From Stutzerimonas stutzeri (GTDB lineage: Bacteria; Pseudomonadota; Gammaproteobacteria; Pseudomonadales; Pseudomonadaceae), in NCBI RefSeq assembly GCF_013522825.1, contig NZ_JAAMQZ010000004.1:62001-126000 (forward strand): a DNA stretch of 64,000 bases, given 5' to 3'. The position numbers and the translations under genes are program-made. Shown here piece after piece: positions 19,062 to 29,054 of this stretch (the stretch's first letter is position 1; each line of letters starts with the position of its first letter). The notes below the pieces were generated by a model. That model was given only the letters and a program-made list of their open reading frames with translations. It was not told where the DNA came from and made no database searches.

Positions 19062-19667
19062 GTGATTGGACGTTTGCGTGGCACCCTGGCGGAGAAACAG
19101 CCGCCGCATCTGATACTGGATGTAAATGGCGTCGGCTATGAAGTCGAAGTGCCGATGACGACGCTTTACCGTCTGCCGGCGCTTGGCGAGCCGGTGACGC
19201 TGCACACCCACCTGGTTGTGCGTGAAGATGCGCAACTGCTCTACGGCTTTTCCGAAAAGCGCGACCGCGAGCTGTTTCGCGAGCTGATCCGCCTCAATGG
19301 CGTCGGACCCAAGCTGGCGCTGGCACTGATGTCTGGGCTTGAGGTGGACGAGCTGGTGCGTTGCGTTCAGGCGCAGGACACGTCCGTGCTGGTGAAGATT
19401 CCGGGTGTCGGCAAGAAGACAGCCGAACGCCTGTTGGTCGAACTCAAGGATCGCTTCAAGGCCTGGGAAAGCATGCCGTCCATTGCTCCTCTGGTAATGG
19501 AACCCCGTGCGAGTATGGCAGTCTCAAGCGCCGAGAATGATGCGGTCAGTGCGCTGATTTCCCTCGGTTTCAAGCCACAAGAAGCCAGCCGTGCCGTATC
19601 CGCCGTACAGGAAGACGATTTGAGCAGTGAAGATCTGATTCGCCGTGCCCTCAAGGGAATGGTGTAA
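19062..19667 (+). CDS. ruvA: Holliday junction helicase subunit RuvA
   Basis: 201 residues from the GTG at 19062, the length in P. aeruginosa, with AGAGAGGAAG upstream. RuvA tetramers bind four-way junctions and load RuvB. Domain I is an OB-fold ([15 protein letters not shown], 1-63). Domain II has two helix-hairpin-helix motifs ([14 protein letters not shown] and [16 protein letters not shown]). Domain III, which contacts RuvB, occupies about 155-201 ([20 protein letters not shown]). A longer frame begins inside ruvC and is rejected. Confidence 0.96.
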   Translation: MIGRLRGTLAEKQPPHLILDVNGVGYEVEVPMTTLYRLPALGEPVTLHTHLVVREDAQLLYGFSEKRDRELFRELIRLNGVGPKLALALMSGLEVDELVRCVQAQDTSVLVKIPGVGKKTAERLLVELKDRFKAWESMPSIAPLVMEPRASMAVSSAENDAVSALISLGFKPQEASRAVSAVQEDDLSSEDLIRRALKGMV

Positions 19668-19671
19668 GCCC

Positions 19672-20724
19672 ATGATTGAAGCTGATCGTCTGATTACCGC
19701 CACCGGTCGTGATCGCGAAGAACAGTTTGACCGCGCCATTCGTCCGCTGAGCCTGGCCGAATATATTGGCCAACCGGTCGTACGCGAGCAGATGGATCTG
19801 TTCATCCGCGCCGCGCGTGGGCGCAGTGAAGCGCTGGATCACACCCTGATCTTCGGTCCTCCCGGTCTGGGCAAGACCACGCTGGCCAACATCATCGCTC
19901 AGGAAATGGGCGTCTCGATCAAGAGCACTTCCGGTCCGGTGCTGGAGCGGCCTGGTGATCTTGCCGCGCTGCTGACCAACCTGGAGGAGGGCGATGTGCT
20001 CTTCGTCGATGAGATTCATCGACTTTCGCCCATCGTCGAGGAGGTGCTATATCCGGCGATGGAGGATTTTCAGCTGGACATCATGATCGGCGAAGGTCCG
20101 GCGGCGCGCTCGATCAAGCTCGACCTGCCGCCCTTCACCCTCGTCGGTGCCACTACCCGAGCGGGCATGCTGACCAATCCGTTGCGTGATCGCTTCGGCA
20201 TCGTGCAGCGCCTCGAGTTCTATTCCACAGCTGATCTGGCAACCATCGTCAGTCGTTCCGCCGGCATTCTCGGCCTGCCCATCGAGAGCGAGGGCGCATT
20301 CGAGATCGCCCGCCGTGCGCGGGGTACGCCACGTATCGCCAATCGCCTGTTGCGACGGGTGCGCGATTTTGCCGAAGTGCGGGGCAATGGCGAGATTACC
20401 AGAGCCACCGCCGATCTTGCCTTGAACATGCTCGATGTCGACGAGAGGGGCCTGGACCACCAGGATCGGCGGCTGCTGCTGACATTGATCGAGAAGTTCG
20501 ACGGTGGGCCGGTCGGTATTGACAGTCTTGCCGCGGCAATCAGCGAGGAGCGACATACCATCGAGGATGTGCTTGAGCCTTACCTGATCCAGCAGGGCTA
20601 CGTCATGCGCACACCACGCGGGCGTGTGGTTACCCGTCATGCCTATCTGCACTTCGGCCTGAACCTACCCAAACGCCTGGGCGATTCGCCAGTAGCGGAC
20701 CTCTTCGACGGCGACACAATGTGA
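19672..20724 (+). CDS. ruvB: Holliday junction branch-migration ATPase RuvB
   Basis: 350 residues from the ATG at 19672, four bases after ruvA. RuvB hexamers pump DNA through the junction held by RuvA. Walker [10 protein letters not shown] is at 62-70 and Walker B DEIH at 113-116, with sensor 1 GATTRAGML and the arginine finger in NPLRDRFG. The C-terminal winged helix (about 255-335) ends in [13 protein letters not shown]. Confidence 0.97.
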   Translation: MIEADRLITATGRDREEQFDRAIRPLSLAEYIGQPVVREQMDLFIRAARGRSEALDHTLIFGPPGLGKTTLANIIAQEMGVSIKSTSGPVLERPGDLAALLTNLEEGDVLFVDEIHRLSPIVEEVLYPAMEDFQLDIMIGEGPAARSIKLDLPPFTLVGATTRAGMLTNPLRDRFGIVQRLEFYSTADLATIVSRSAGILGLPIESEGAFEIARRARGTPRIANRLLRRVRDFAEVRGNGEITRATADLALNMLDVDERGLDHQDRRLLLTLIEKFDGGPVGIDSLAAAISEERHTIEDVLEPYLIQQGYVMRTPRGRVVTRHAYLHFGLNLPKRLGDSPVADLFDGDTM

Positions 20725-20775
20725 TGAAAATATTCTTGTTTCAGCCAATTGGAATTTGCAGTGTCTGGCACTAGT

Positions 20776-21219
20776 ATGCGCGCGGAATCACCTGTTCAGC
20801 CGTTCACTCATCGTTGTCGCGTCTATTACGAAGATACCGATGCGGGCGGCATCGTTTATTACGTCAACTACCTCAAGTTCATGGAGCGGGCCCGTACCGA
20901 GCGGTTGCGCAGCCTGGGTTTTGCCCAGTCGCAGCTGGCGGGCGAAGACCTGCTGTTCGTCGTGCACTCCAGCGAGGCGCGTTATCACGCACCGGCGCGG
21001 TTGGACGATGAATTACTGGTTACTGCCGAGGTAGTCGAGATAAAGCGCGCAAGCCTGCGTTTCAGGCAGCAGGTGAAGCGTGCCAAGGATGATCTGCTGC
21101 TCTGCGAAGGGCAGTTTCTGGTGGCCTGTGTACGCGCCGAGAGTTTGAAACCCCGCCCCATTCCCGAAGCGCTGCGGTCAGCCTTCGCCGGGTCGGGTCT
21201 ACCCCCTGCAGGAGAGTAA
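20776..21219 (+). CDS. ybgC: Tol-Pal system acyl-CoA thioesterase YbgC
   Basis: 147 residues from the ATG at 20776. A GTG at 20761, with GGA seven bases upstream, is an equally possible start. The hotdog-fold motif [26 protein letters not shown] contains the catalytic Asp of the 4-hydroxybenzoyl-CoA thioesterase type. YbgC hydrolyses short or branched acyl-CoA or acyl-ACP and is bound to the inner face of the membrane near phospholipid enzymes. It opens the ybgC-tolQRAB-pal-cpoB cluster, ending two bases before the tolQ start. Confidence 0.92.
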   Translation: MRAESPVQPFTHRCRVYYEDTDAGGIVYYVNYLKFMERARTERLRSLGFAQSQLAGEDLLFVVHSSEARYHAPARLDDELLVTAEVVEIKRASLRFRQQVKRAKDDLLLCEGQFLVACVRAESLKPRPIPEALRSAFAGSGLPPAGE

Positions 21220-21221
21220 GC

Positions 21222-21914
<693 letters not shown>

Positions 21915-21926
21915 GGCCCCCAGGCC

Positions 21927-22379
21927 ATGGCCAGAATTCGCAATAGACGCAAGCCGGTCGCCGAGATGAACGTGGTGCCCTACATCGACGTGATGCTGGT
22001 GCTGCTGGTGATTTTCATGGTGACCGCGCCGATGCTCAATCAGGGCGTCAAGGTCGATCTGCCGCAGGTCAGCAGTGAGGTGTTGCCGCAGGATAACGAT
22101 GCCCAGGTACTGACCATTTCGATCAAGGCCGACAAGACCTACTTCTGGAACATGGGGACGGAGGTCGACACCGAAACGGTGCAGGACCAGGCGCTGACGC
22201 TGGAGGAGATGACCCGGGCGGTCACGGCGATCATGAACCAGAATCGCAGTCAGGGTAAGCAGGTGCAGGTGTTCGTGCGTGGCGACAAGGCTGTGGACTA
22301 TGGATCGGTCATGTCCGCCATGGGCGGGCTGCAGGAAGCGGGTGTCGGTAACGTCGGCCTGATCACCGAGGCACCTTGA
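21927..22379 (+). CDS. tolR: Tol-Pal system proton-channel subunit TolR
   Basis: 150 residues of the ExbD/TolR family. A single membrane helix follows the basic N-terminus. It carries the essential aspartate in PYIDVMLVLLVIFMV (Asp21). The periplasmic domain binds peptidoglycan. The gene starts 12 bases after tolQ, and its stop shares one base with the tolA start. Confidence 0.95.
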   Translation: MARIRNRRKPVAEMNVVPYIDVMLVLLVIFMVTAPMLNQGVKVDLPQVSSEVLPQDNDAQVLTISIKADKTYFWNMGTEVDTETVQDQALTLEEMTRAVTAIMNQNRSQGKQVQVFVRGDKAVDYGSVMSAMGGLQEAGVGNVGLITEAP

Positions 22380-23362
22380 TGCGCCAGTCTGATCGTTCGC
22401 GCTCGGAGAGCTATTACTGGCCCACGATTCTCGCGGTGGGCCTGCACGTCATCATTTTCGGTACGTTGTTCGTCAGCTTCGCCATGACGCCTGAGCTGCC
22501 GCCGTCCAAGCCGATCGTTCAGGCGACTTTGTATCAGCTCAAGTCGCAGAGTCAGGCGACGACCCAGACCAACCAGAAAATCGCTGGCGAAGCACAGAAG
22601 ACCTCTGCCAAACAGTACGAAGCCGAGCAGATGGAGCAGCGCAAGGTCGAGCAGCAGAAGCAGGCGGCTGCCAGGGCTGCGGAACAAAAGAAGGCCGAGG
22701 ATGCTCGAAAGGCCGAAGCGGCCAAGGCTGACGCGGCAAAGAAGGCCGCCGATGCGAAAAAGGCCGAAGAAGCCAGGAAAATAGCTGAACAGAAAAAACA
22801 GGCGGAAGTCGCCAGGAAAGCGGCTGATGAGGCGGCGAAGAAGAAAGCCGCCGAAGAAGCGAAAAAGAAAGCCGCTGCCGAGGCCGCCAAGAAAAAAGCA
22901 GCTGAAGAGGCGAAGAAAAAGGCGGCGGCTGCCGAAGCTGCGAAGAAAAAAGCCGCGGCTGATGCTGCACGCAAGGCGGCGGAAGATAAAAAAGCCCAGG
23001 CGCTGGCTGAACTGTTGTCGGAGGATACCCAGCGCCAGCAGGCCATGGCCGATACCCAGGGTGATCAGGTGGCTGGCGACTTCGATGACCTGATCCGCAT
23101 GCGTGCGGCAGAAAACTGGACCCGGCCACCTTCGGCGCGCAACAACATGTCGGTATCGCTGCGGGTCAATATGCTGCCGGATGGCACCATCACGGCTGTG
23201 AGCGTTTCCCGCTCGAGTGGTGATGCACCATTCGACAATTCCGCAGTGGCTGCGGTAAAGAATATCGGTCGGCTGACCGAGATGCAGGGATTGTCTGCAC
23301 AGGATTTTCAGCCGTACCGCTCGTTCATGATGACATTTACGCCTGAGGATCTTGCGTTGTGA
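22379..23362 (+). CDS. tolA: Cell envelope integrity protein TolA
   Basis: 327 residues from the ATG at 22379; a TTG just before it is not needed. One N-terminal membrane anchor (about 14-36) leads to a long helical domain (about 50-210) made of Ala/Lys/Glu repeats such as [13 protein letters not shown], then a globular C-terminal domain (about 225-327) that contacts TolB and Pal. The base composition of the repeat is A-rich and unlike its neighbours, but this reflects lysine codons and not transfer. TolA spans the periplasm and couples the inner-membrane motor to the outer membrane. Confidence 0.95.
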   Translation: MRQSDRSRSESYYWPTILAVGLHVIIFGTLFVSFAMTPELPPSKPIVQATLYQLKSQSQATTQTNQKIAGEAQKTSAKQYEAEQMEQRKVEQQKQAAARAAEQKKAEDARKAEAAKADAAKKAADAKKAEEARKIAEQKKQAEVARKAADEAAKKKAAEEAKKKAAAEAAKKKAAEEAKKKAAAAEAAKKKAAADAARKAAEDKKAQALAELLSEDTQRQQAMADTQGDQVAGDFDDLIRMRAAENWTRPPSARNNMSVSLRVNMLPDGTITAVSVSRSSGDAPFDNSAVAAVKNIGRLTEMQGLSAQDFQPYRSFMMTFTPEDLAL

Positions 23363-24660
23363 TCAATTACCTTCGAGGTTTTATCGTCCTTTCCCTGCTG
23401 GTAATGGGCAGTGCCGTTGCCCAGGAAAAGAACATTGTGGTCACCAGCGGTACTGATCGTGCCATTCCCATCGCCGTCGTGCCCTTTGGCTGGCAGGGCG
23501 GCAGTGTGCTGCCGGACGACATGGCCGAGATCATCGGTAATGACATGCGCAACACCGGCGTATTCGAGCCCATTCCCAAGCAGAACATGATCAGCCTGCC
23601 GACCCGTGGCAGTGAAATCATCTTTCGTGACTGGAAAGCACTGGGTGCACAGTACGTGATGGTGGGCAATATCGAGCCATCGGCCGGCAAGCTGCAGATT
23701 CGCTATGAAGTCTTCAACGTCACCACCGAGCAGCAGGTCATGAACGGTACGGTGGGTGGCAGCCAGGATCAAATCCGCGACATGGCGCATTTTGCGGCGG
23801 ACCAGGCCTTCGAGAAGCTCACCGGAATCAAGGGTGCGTTTTCAACGCGGCTGCTCTATGTCACCGCCGAACGCCTCGGCAGCGCCAATACCCGCTACAC
23901 ACTCCAGCGTTCCGATTATGACGGTGCGCGGGCCGTGACGCTGCTGCAATCGCGTGAGCCGATCCTGTCGCCGCGCTACTCGCCGGATGGCCGTCGCATC
24001 GCTTATGTGTCGTTCGAGCAGAAGCGCCCGCGCATCTTTATCCAGCACATCGATACCGGTCGCCGTGAGCAGGTCACCAATTTCGAGGGGCTCAATGGCG
24101 CGCCGGCATTTTCGCCTGATGGCAACCGTCTGGCGTTTGTGCTGTCCAAGGACGGCAACCCGGAAGTCTACGTGATGGACCTCAATTCGCGTCAGCTGCA
24201 GCGGCTGACCAATCATTACGCCATCGATACGGAGCCTTTCTGGGGAGCCGATGGACAGACCATCTATTTCACTTCCGATCGCGCCGGCAAGCCGCAGATA
24301 TACAAGCAGCGTCTGGGTAGCAACAACGCCGAGCGGGTGACCTTCGTAGGCAACTACAACGCGAATCCCAAGCTTTCGGCAGATGAAAAGACGCTGGTGA
24401 TGATCCATCGCCAGGAGGGCTATACCAATTTCAAGGTGGCGGCACAGGACCTGCAGCGCGGCAATTTGCGACTACTCTCTGACACAAGTTTAGATGAGTC
24501 GCCCACTGTTGCGCCTAATGGCACCATGCTAATCTATGCGACCCGCCAGCAGGGCCGGGGAGTCTTGATGCTCGTATCAATCAATGGTCGAGTTAGGCTC
24601 CCGCTTCCTACTGCTCAAGGCGAAGTCCGTGAGCCATCGTGGTCCCCTTACCTGAACTGA
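23359..24660 (+). CDS. tolB: Tol-Pal system beta-propeller protein TolB
   Basis: 433 residues from a GTG that overlaps the tolA stop (GTGA). The signal peptide ends at AVA (about residue 21), so the mature protein is periplasmic. An N-terminal alpha/beta domain precedes a six-bladed propeller whose blades show repeats like [33 protein letters not shown] and [12 protein letters not shown]. TolB cycles between Pal and TolA. Codon use is typical of the neighbourhood. Confidence 0.96.
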   Translation: MINYLRGFIVLSLLVMGSAVAQEKNIVVTSGTDRAIPIAVVPFGWQGGSVLPDDMAEIIGNDMRNTGVFEPIPKQNMISLPTRGSEIIFRDWKALGAQYVMVGNIEPSAGKLQIRYEVFNVTTEQQVMNGTVGGSQDQIRDMAHFAADQAFEKLTGIKGAFSTRLLYVTAERLGSANTRYTLQRSDYDGARAVTLLQSREPILSPRYSPDGRRIAYVSFEQKRPRIFIQHIDTGRREQVTNFEGLNGAPAFSPDGNRLAFVLSKDGNPEVYVMDLNSRQLQRLTNHYAIDTEPFWGADGQTIYFTSDRAGKPQIYKQRLGSNNAERVTFVGNYNANPKLSADEKTLVMIHRQEGYTNFKVAAQDLQRGNLRLLSDTSLDESPTVAPNGTMLIYATRQQGRGVLMLVSINGRVRLPLPTAQGEVREPSWSPYLN

Positions 24661-24711
24661 TGCGGTATCAACGCTTAACCTAACCAATAAACACACCTGG
24701 GGTTGTTACAC

Positions 24712-25212
24712 ATGGAAATGCTGAAATTCGGTAAGTTTGCTGCTCTGGCACTGGCTATGGCCGTAGCTGTTGGTTGTTCGTCCAAAGGCGGCGATGACTC
24801 CGGCGAAGGCTCTGCCATCGATCCGAACGCCGGTTATGGCGCTGATAGCGGTGCCGTTGACGGCAGCATGAGCGAAGAAGCTGCTCTGCGCGCCATCACC
24901 ACCTTCTACTTCGAGTACGACAGCTCCGACCTGAAGCCGGAAGCCATGCGCGCTCTGGACGTTCACGCCAAGGATCTGCAGTCCGCTGGTAACCGCGTCG
25001 TTCTGGAAGGTCACACCGACGAGCGTGGCACCCGCGAGTACAACATGGCTCTGGGCGAGCGTCGTTCCAAGGCCGTTCAGCGCTACCTGGTTCTGCAGGG
25101 CGTGTCTCCTGCACAGCTGGAACTGGTTTCCTACGGTGAAGAGCGTCCGGTTGCCATGGGCAACGACGAGCAGTCCTGGGCTCAGAACCGTCGCGTAGAA
25201 CTGCGCAAGTAA
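24712..25212 (+). CDS. pal: Peptidoglycan-associated lipoprotein Pal (OprL)
   Basis: 166 residues from the ATG at 24712 ([14 protein letters not shown]), the start known for P. aeruginosa OprL. The lipobox places the lipidated cysteine at 22. The C-terminal OmpA-like domain begins near [15 protein letters not shown] and carries the peptidoglycan-binding [20 protein letters not shown]. Pal tethers the outer membrane to the wall. Highly expressed-type codons (CTG, CGT, GGT) dominate. Confidence 0.97.
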   Translation: MEMLKFGKFAALALAMAVAVGCSSKGGDDSGEGSAIDPNAGYGADSGAVDGSMSEEAALRAITTFYFEYDSSDLKPEAMRALDVHAKDLQSAGNRVVLEGHTDERGTREYNMALGERRSKAVQRYLVLQGVSPAQLELVSYGEERPVAMGNDEQSWAQNRRVELRK

Positions 25213-25218
25213 TAAGCC

Positions 25219-26037
25219 ATGCTCAAGTACCGTCATGCTCTGATGCTTCTCGCGCTTGGGCTGCCGCTTGCCGCGGTGGCTCAGGTCCCGATCGTGGAAT
25301 ATGACTCGCGCAGCGGAAATGCTGCGCCTGAGTCGGGATATTCTGCGGGCTCGGATACTGGCGGTGCCTATGCCGGAGGCGGAGCGGTTGCTCCGTCCTC
25401 GGCACAGGGCATGCTCTTCGTCCAATTGCAGCAGATGCAGGAAGAGATTGCGCAACTGCGCGGCATGCTCGAAGTGCAGCAGAATGATATCCAGCGCCTG
25501 CAACAGGAAGGGCTGGAGCGTTACCAGGATCTGGATCGTCGCTTGTCGCAAGGTGCGTCAGGTAGCCAGGCCAGTCAGAATTCTTCAACCGTTGGCGCCA
25601 ATAACGCCGGTGGAGCCGCCCAGGCACCTTCGGGTGCTCCGGCGCAAGGGGCGGCGAGTGCCGACCCGGAAAGGGAAAAGCTGTATTACGATGCCGCCTT
25701 CGATCTGATCAAGGCCAAGGATTTCGATAAGGCCAGTCAGGCCTTTGCTGCGTTTTTGCGCAGGTATCCCGAGAGCGTTTATGCCGGTAATGCCCAGTAC
25801 TGGCTGGGTGAGGTGAATCTTGCCAAGGGTGATCTGCAGGCTGCCGGCCAGGCTTTTGCCAAGGTCAGCCAGGCTTATCCGCAGCACAGCAAGGTACCGG
25901 ATTCGCTGTACAAGCTTGCCGATGTCGAATTGCGTCTGGGTAATCGTGACAGGGCTCACGGGATTTTCCGTCAGGTCATCGCCGACTACCCCAGCAGTTC
26001 GGCTGCACAGCTGGCCCAGCGTCAATTGAATCGATAG
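25219..26037 (+). CDS. cpoB: Cell division coordinator CpoB (YbgF)
   Basis: 272 residues. A signal peptide ends near AVA-Q (21-22). A trimerising coiled coil follows (about 60-105: LFVQLQQMQEEIAQLRGMLEVQQNDIQRLQQEGLERYQ, interrupted here for length by its natural turns), then a Ser/Gly/Ala-rich linker (110-150), then three TPR repeats (about 152-272). CpoB links outer-membrane constriction by Tol-Pal to septal peptidoglycan synthesis by PBP1B. It ends the tol cluster and is followed by a terminator. Confidence 0.94.
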   Translation: MLKYRHALMLLALGLPLAAVAQVPIVEYDSRSGNAAPESGYSAGSDTGGAYAGGGAVAPSSAQGMLFVQLQQMQEEIAQLRGMLEVQQNDIQRLQQEGLERYQDLDRRLSQGASGSQASQNSSTVGANNAGGAAQAPSGAPAQGAASADPEREKLYYDAAFDLIKAKDFDKASQAFAAFLRRYPESVYAGNAQYWLGEVNLAKGDLQAAGQAFAKVSQAYPQHSKVPDSLYKLADVELRLGNRDRAHGIFRQVIADYPSSSAAQLAQRQLNR

Positions 26038-26058
26038 GCAATCAATGGCACGGCTGAC

Positions 26059-26085
26059 AAAACCCGCCTGACAGCGGGTTTTTTC
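26059..26085 (+). terminator. Terminator of the tol-pal-cpoB cluster
   Basis: AAACCCGC and GCGGGTTT pair around CTGACA, and a T run follows (TTTTTTC), about 22 bases after the cpoB stop. Confidence 0.9.
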
Positions 26086-26157
26086 GTTAGAATTGCTGCC
26101 CCCTAATTCCCGCAACGGAGGCGGACGGCCTGTTTAGCCGTTACGCCCGTGGCTGAT

Positions 26158-26805
26158 ATGCACCATACCCTGCGAATATCCGAGATTTTTTACTCGCTGC
26201 AGGGCGAGACGCGTACCAGTGGCCTGCCCACGGTATTTGTCCGCCTGACCGGCTGTCCCCTGCGTTGCCAGTATTGTGATACCGCCTATGCCTTCACTGG
26301 CGGCGAGATCATGACGCTCGAAGCGATTCTGCAGCGCGTTGCATCCTTCAATCCCCGCTACATCTGCGTCACAGGCGGCGAGCCACTTGCCCAGCCGGGC
26401 TGTGTGCCGTTGCTGCGGCAGCTGTGTGATGCCGGTTATGAGGTGTCGCTCGAAACCAGCGGTGCGCTGGATATTTCCGCTGTCGATGAGCGCGTGAGTC
26501 GGGTCGTCGATCTGAAGACGCCAGGCTCGGCTGAAATGGGGCGCAATCTCTACGAGAACATCCGCTGGCTGACTCCCAACGACCAGGTGAAATTCGTCAT
26601 CTGTTCACGGGAGGATTATGACTGGGCAGTATCCAAGCTGATCGAGTACCGGCTGGATGCGCGTGCAGGTGAAGTGCTGTTCTCGCCCAGTCACGGCCAG
26701 GTCGATGCACGAGCACTGGCTGACTGGATCGTCAGCGATAACCTCCCGGTGCGCCTGCAACTCCAGTTGCACAAGATTCTCTGGAACGATGCTCCCGGGC
26801 ACTGA
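26158..26805 (+). CDS. queE: 7-carboxy-7-deazaguanine synthase QueE
   Basis: 215 residues from the ATG at 26158; a GTG nine bases upstream is possible but adds nothing conserved. It is a radical SAM enzyme that contracts the ring of 6-carboxytetrahydropterin, making the deazaguanine core of queuosine. The [4Fe-4S] ligands are Cys33, Cys37 and Cys40 in GCPLRCQYCDT, a CX3CX2C spacing. The substrate-binding YSLQGETRTSG and CVTGGEP are intact. queC follows directly, so the two pathway steps are joined. Confidence 0.95.
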   Translation: MHHTLRISEIFYSLQGETRTSGLPTVFVRLTGCPLRCQYCDTAYAFTGGEIMTLEAILQRVASFNPRYICVTGGEPLAQPGCVPLLRQLCDAGYEVSLETSGALDISAVDERVSRVVDLKTPGSAEMGRNLYENIRWLTPNDQVKFVICSREDYDWAVSKLIEYRLDARAGEVLFSPSHGQVDARALADWIVSDNLPVRLQLQLHKILWNDAPGH

Positions 26806-26847
26806 TCACTCGGCATCCATCGTCGATGGCATTTGAAGGTAATTGCA

Positions 26848-27522
26848 ATGACTGAAAAGAAAGCCGTAATCCTGCTCTCGGGCGGGCTCGATTCCGCGAC
26901 CGTGGTCGCAATGGCCAAGGCGCAGGGCTATGCCTGCTACAGCATGAGTTTCGATTATGGCCAGAGGCATCGTGCAGAGCTGCATGCTGCCGAACGGGTT
27001 GCCCGGCAGTTGGGTGTGGTCGAGCACAAGGTGATCGGCATGAACCTCAACGGCATTGGCGGCTCGGCACTCACCGACACCAGTATGGATGTGCCTGAGG
27101 AGCTGGCTGACGGCATTCCTGTGACTTATGTGCCGGCTCGCAACACTCTGTTCCTTTCCCTGGCGCTGGGCTGGGCTGAAGTGCTGGGTGCGCGAGACAT
27201 CTTCATTGGCGTGAATGCTGTCGATTATTCGGGTTATCCCGATTGTCGTCCGGAGTTCGTCGAGGCCTTCGAGCGACTGGCCAATCTTGCGACCAAGGCT
27301 GGCGTCGAGGGGCAGGGGTTCACCATTCGTGCGCCTCTGCAGAATCTCAGCAAGGCGCAGATCATCCAGGAAGGTGTCCGCCTGGGTGTCGATTACGCGA
27401 TGACGGTGTCCTGCTATCAGGCCGATGACATGGGGCGCGCATGTGGCAAATGCGACAGCTGTCGCCTGCGCGCGGCTGGCTTCGAGGCAGCAGGTATCGA
27501 GGACCCGACTCGATATCACTGA
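26848..27522 (+). CDS. queC: 7-cyano-7-deazaguanine synthase QueC
   Basis: 224 residues from the ATG at 26848, with GAAGG upstream. QueC uses ATP and ammonia to turn 7-carboxy-7-deazaguanine into preQ0. The PP-loop SGGLDS is at 11-16. Four C-terminal cysteines in [19 protein letters not shown] bind zinc. It lies 42 bases after queE. Confidence 0.96.
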   Translation: MTEKKAVILLSGGLDSATVVAMAKAQGYACYSMSFDYGQRHRAELHAAERVARQLGVVEHKVIGMNLNGIGGSALTDTSMDVPEELADGIPVTYVPARNTLFLSLALGWAEVLGARDIFIGVNAVDYSGYPDCRPEFVEAFERLANLATKAGVEGQGFTIRAPLQNLSKAQIIQEGVRLGVDYAMTVSCYQADDMGRACGKCDSCRLRAAGFEAAGIEDPTRYH

Positions 27523-27540
27523 TTTTTTTCAAAAAAAACT

Positions 27541-27568
27541 TTGATTTACTCAATCAAATCAGTATCAT
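27541..27568 (+). promoter_or_regulatory. Promoter of tRNA-Lys
   Basis: TTGATT (27541-27546), a 16-base spacer, TATCAT (27563-27568), followed by a GC-rich discriminator and the tRNA 12 bases later. The same TATCATGCGC string precedes the tRNA-Ser in this window. Confidence 0.75.
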
Positions 27569-27580
27569 GCGCTCCGCATC

Positions 27581-27656
27581 GGGTCGTTAGCTCAGTTGGT
27601 AGAGCAGTTGGCTTTTAACCAATTGGTCGTAGGTTCGAGTCCCACACGACCCACCA
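27581..27656 (+). tRNA. tRNA-Lys (anticodon TTT)
   Basis: 76 bases with CCA encoded. The acceptor stem GGGTCGT pairs with ACGACCC; the anticodon loop is CTTTTAA; the T loop is GGTTCGAGTCC. In P. aeruginosa the tRNA-Lys between queC and nadA is an integration site for pKLC102/PAPI-1-type elements; here nadA follows within about 300 bases, so the site is empty. Confidence 0.98.
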
Positions 27657-27959
27657 TATTCTCCTTGTGAGATGCGAAGCCGGATACCGCAAGGTATCCG
27701 GCTTTTTTAATGCCTCTGGTTTTCTCAGGGGTATCGGTTTGTCATACGCTGGCAGCTTGCAGGCGCCGACAAAACGCTGATGGAATCGCCTCGCTTTCCC
27801 TTTTGTGAATGCTTCGGCTAGTATTCCTGCCCCTTTGACCGGCCAGAGCACGCAAGCCTGCGCGTGGCGCTTGCTTACCGTGTTCTGCCCAGGGTCGACT
27901 TCATCGCTCGGGTTATACTCGGCACTTCATGCAATAACGTGCTTGCAGGACCTGTGAAC
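27657..27959. other. 303-base region between tRNA-Lys and nadA
   Basis: After a strong terminator (27679-27708) this holds only the nadA leader. A TATACT box at 27914-27919 is a possible -10 for nadA, without a good -35. A reverse-strand frame here reads through the tRNA and is not a gene. I see no integrase remnant or repeated tRNA 3' end. Confidence 0.5.
27679..27708 (+). terminator. tRNA-Lys terminator
   Basis: GCCGGATACC and GGTATCCGGC form a perfect 10-bp stem around GCAA, followed by six T. Confidence 0.95.
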
Positions 27960-29018
27960 ATGACGGACATCCCCGAACGCATTCTTGTGCAGGCTCATCT
28001 GGCGGCCAGGCAGGCTGTACCGTTGACGCCCGAACAGGAAGCGCACTTGTGTAACGAGATCACCGCTGAGCTGAAACGGCAGAATGCGGTCCTCGTGGCG
28101 CATTACTACACCGATCCGGTGGTTCAGGCGCTGGCCGAGCAGACCGGAGGCTGCGTCTCCGACTCGCTGGAAATGGCACGTTTCGGCAATGAGCATCCGG
28201 CGCAAACCGTGGTGGTTGCTGGTGTCAAGTTCATGGGCGAAACCGCGAAGATCCTCAACCCGGAAAAGCGCGTGCTGATGCCGACGCTGGAGGCGACCTG
28301 TTCGTTGGATCTTGGCTGTCCGGTCGAAGAGTTCTCGGCGTTCTGCGATCAGCACCCCGAGCGCACGGTGGTGGTGTATGCCAATACCTCGGCTGCGGTG
28401 AAGGCGAGGGCAGACTGGGTCGTTACTTCCAGTTGTGCGCTGGAAATCGTCGAGAGCCTGATGGATAACGGCGAGACGATCATCTGGGCGCCGGACAAGC
28501 ATCTGGGCAGTTATGTGCAGCGCGAAACCGGTGTAGACATGCTGCTCTGGGATGGCGCCTGTATCGTCCATGAAGAGTTCAAGGCGAAACAGCTCGAAGA
28601 CATGAAGGCGCTGTACCCCGAGGCGGCCGTGCTGGTGCATCCCGAGTCGCCGGAAGCGGTGATTGCCCTGGCCGATGCGGTCGGTTCCACCAGCCAGTTG
28701 ATCAAGGCGGCGCAAACCCTGCCCAACTCGACCTTCATCGTCGCTACCGACCGCGGCATCTTCTACAAGATGCAGCAGCTGTGCCCGGAAAAGAGCTTTA
28801 TCGAGGCGCCTACAGCCGGCAGCGGTGCAACCTGCCGCAGTTGTGCGCATTGCCCCTGGATGGCGATGAATACCCTTGAGCGCATCCTGCAGAGCCTGCG
28901 CACGGGCAGCAATGAAATACTCGTTGATCCCGTGTTGATTCCGCGAGCGGTCAAACCGCTCAAGCGCATGCTGGATTTCACCAGGGCAGCGCGCCTCAAG
29001 CAGGCTGGCAACGCCTGA
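27960..29018 (+). CDS. nadA: Quinolinate synthase NadA
   Basis: 352 residues from the ATG at 27960. NadA condenses iminoaspartate with dihydroxyacetone phosphate to quinolinate in NAD synthesis, using a [4Fe-4S] cluster. The three ligands fall at Cys114 (EATCSLD), Cys201 (GACIVHE) and Cys298 of the CRSCAHCPW motif, the spacing seen in E. coli NadA. Substrate contacts such as HYYTDP and ANTSAAVKA are intact. The longer frame from 27864 is not conserved. Confidence 0.96.
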   Translation: MTDIPERILVQAHLAARQAVPLTPEQEAHLCNEITAELKRQNAVLVAHYYTDPVVQALAEQTGGCVSDSLEMARFGNEHPAQTVVVAGVKFMGETAKILNPEKRVLMPTLEATCSLDLGCPVEEFSAFCDQHPERTVVVYANTSAAVKARADWVVTSSCALEIVESLMDNGETIIWAPDKHLGSYVQRETGVDMLLWDGACIVHEEFKAKQLEDMKALYPEAAVLVHPESPEAVIALADAVGSTSQLIKAAQTLPNSTFIVATDRGIFYKMQQLCPEKSFIEAPTAGSGATCRSCAHCPWMAMNTLERILQSLRTGSNEILVDPVLIPRAVKPLKRMLDFTRAARLKQAGNA

Positions 29019-29054
29019 TGCCACCCACGAAGCCCATGCTGCGCGGGTGAGCAA

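Noticed and set aside
22830-22990. Tandem-repeat-like A/G-rich block in tolA
   Set aside because: It is the lysine/alanine helical domain of TolA, normal for the family, not a mobile or foreign repeat.
26086-26157. Possible preQ1 riboswitch before queE
   Set aside because: Only a 5-bp hairpin (ACGGC/GCCGT) is present; the conserved preQ1 core is not seen.
27615-27851. Minus-strand frame running through tRNA-Lys
   Set aside because: It reads the tRNA in antisense and uses terminator sequence as coding.
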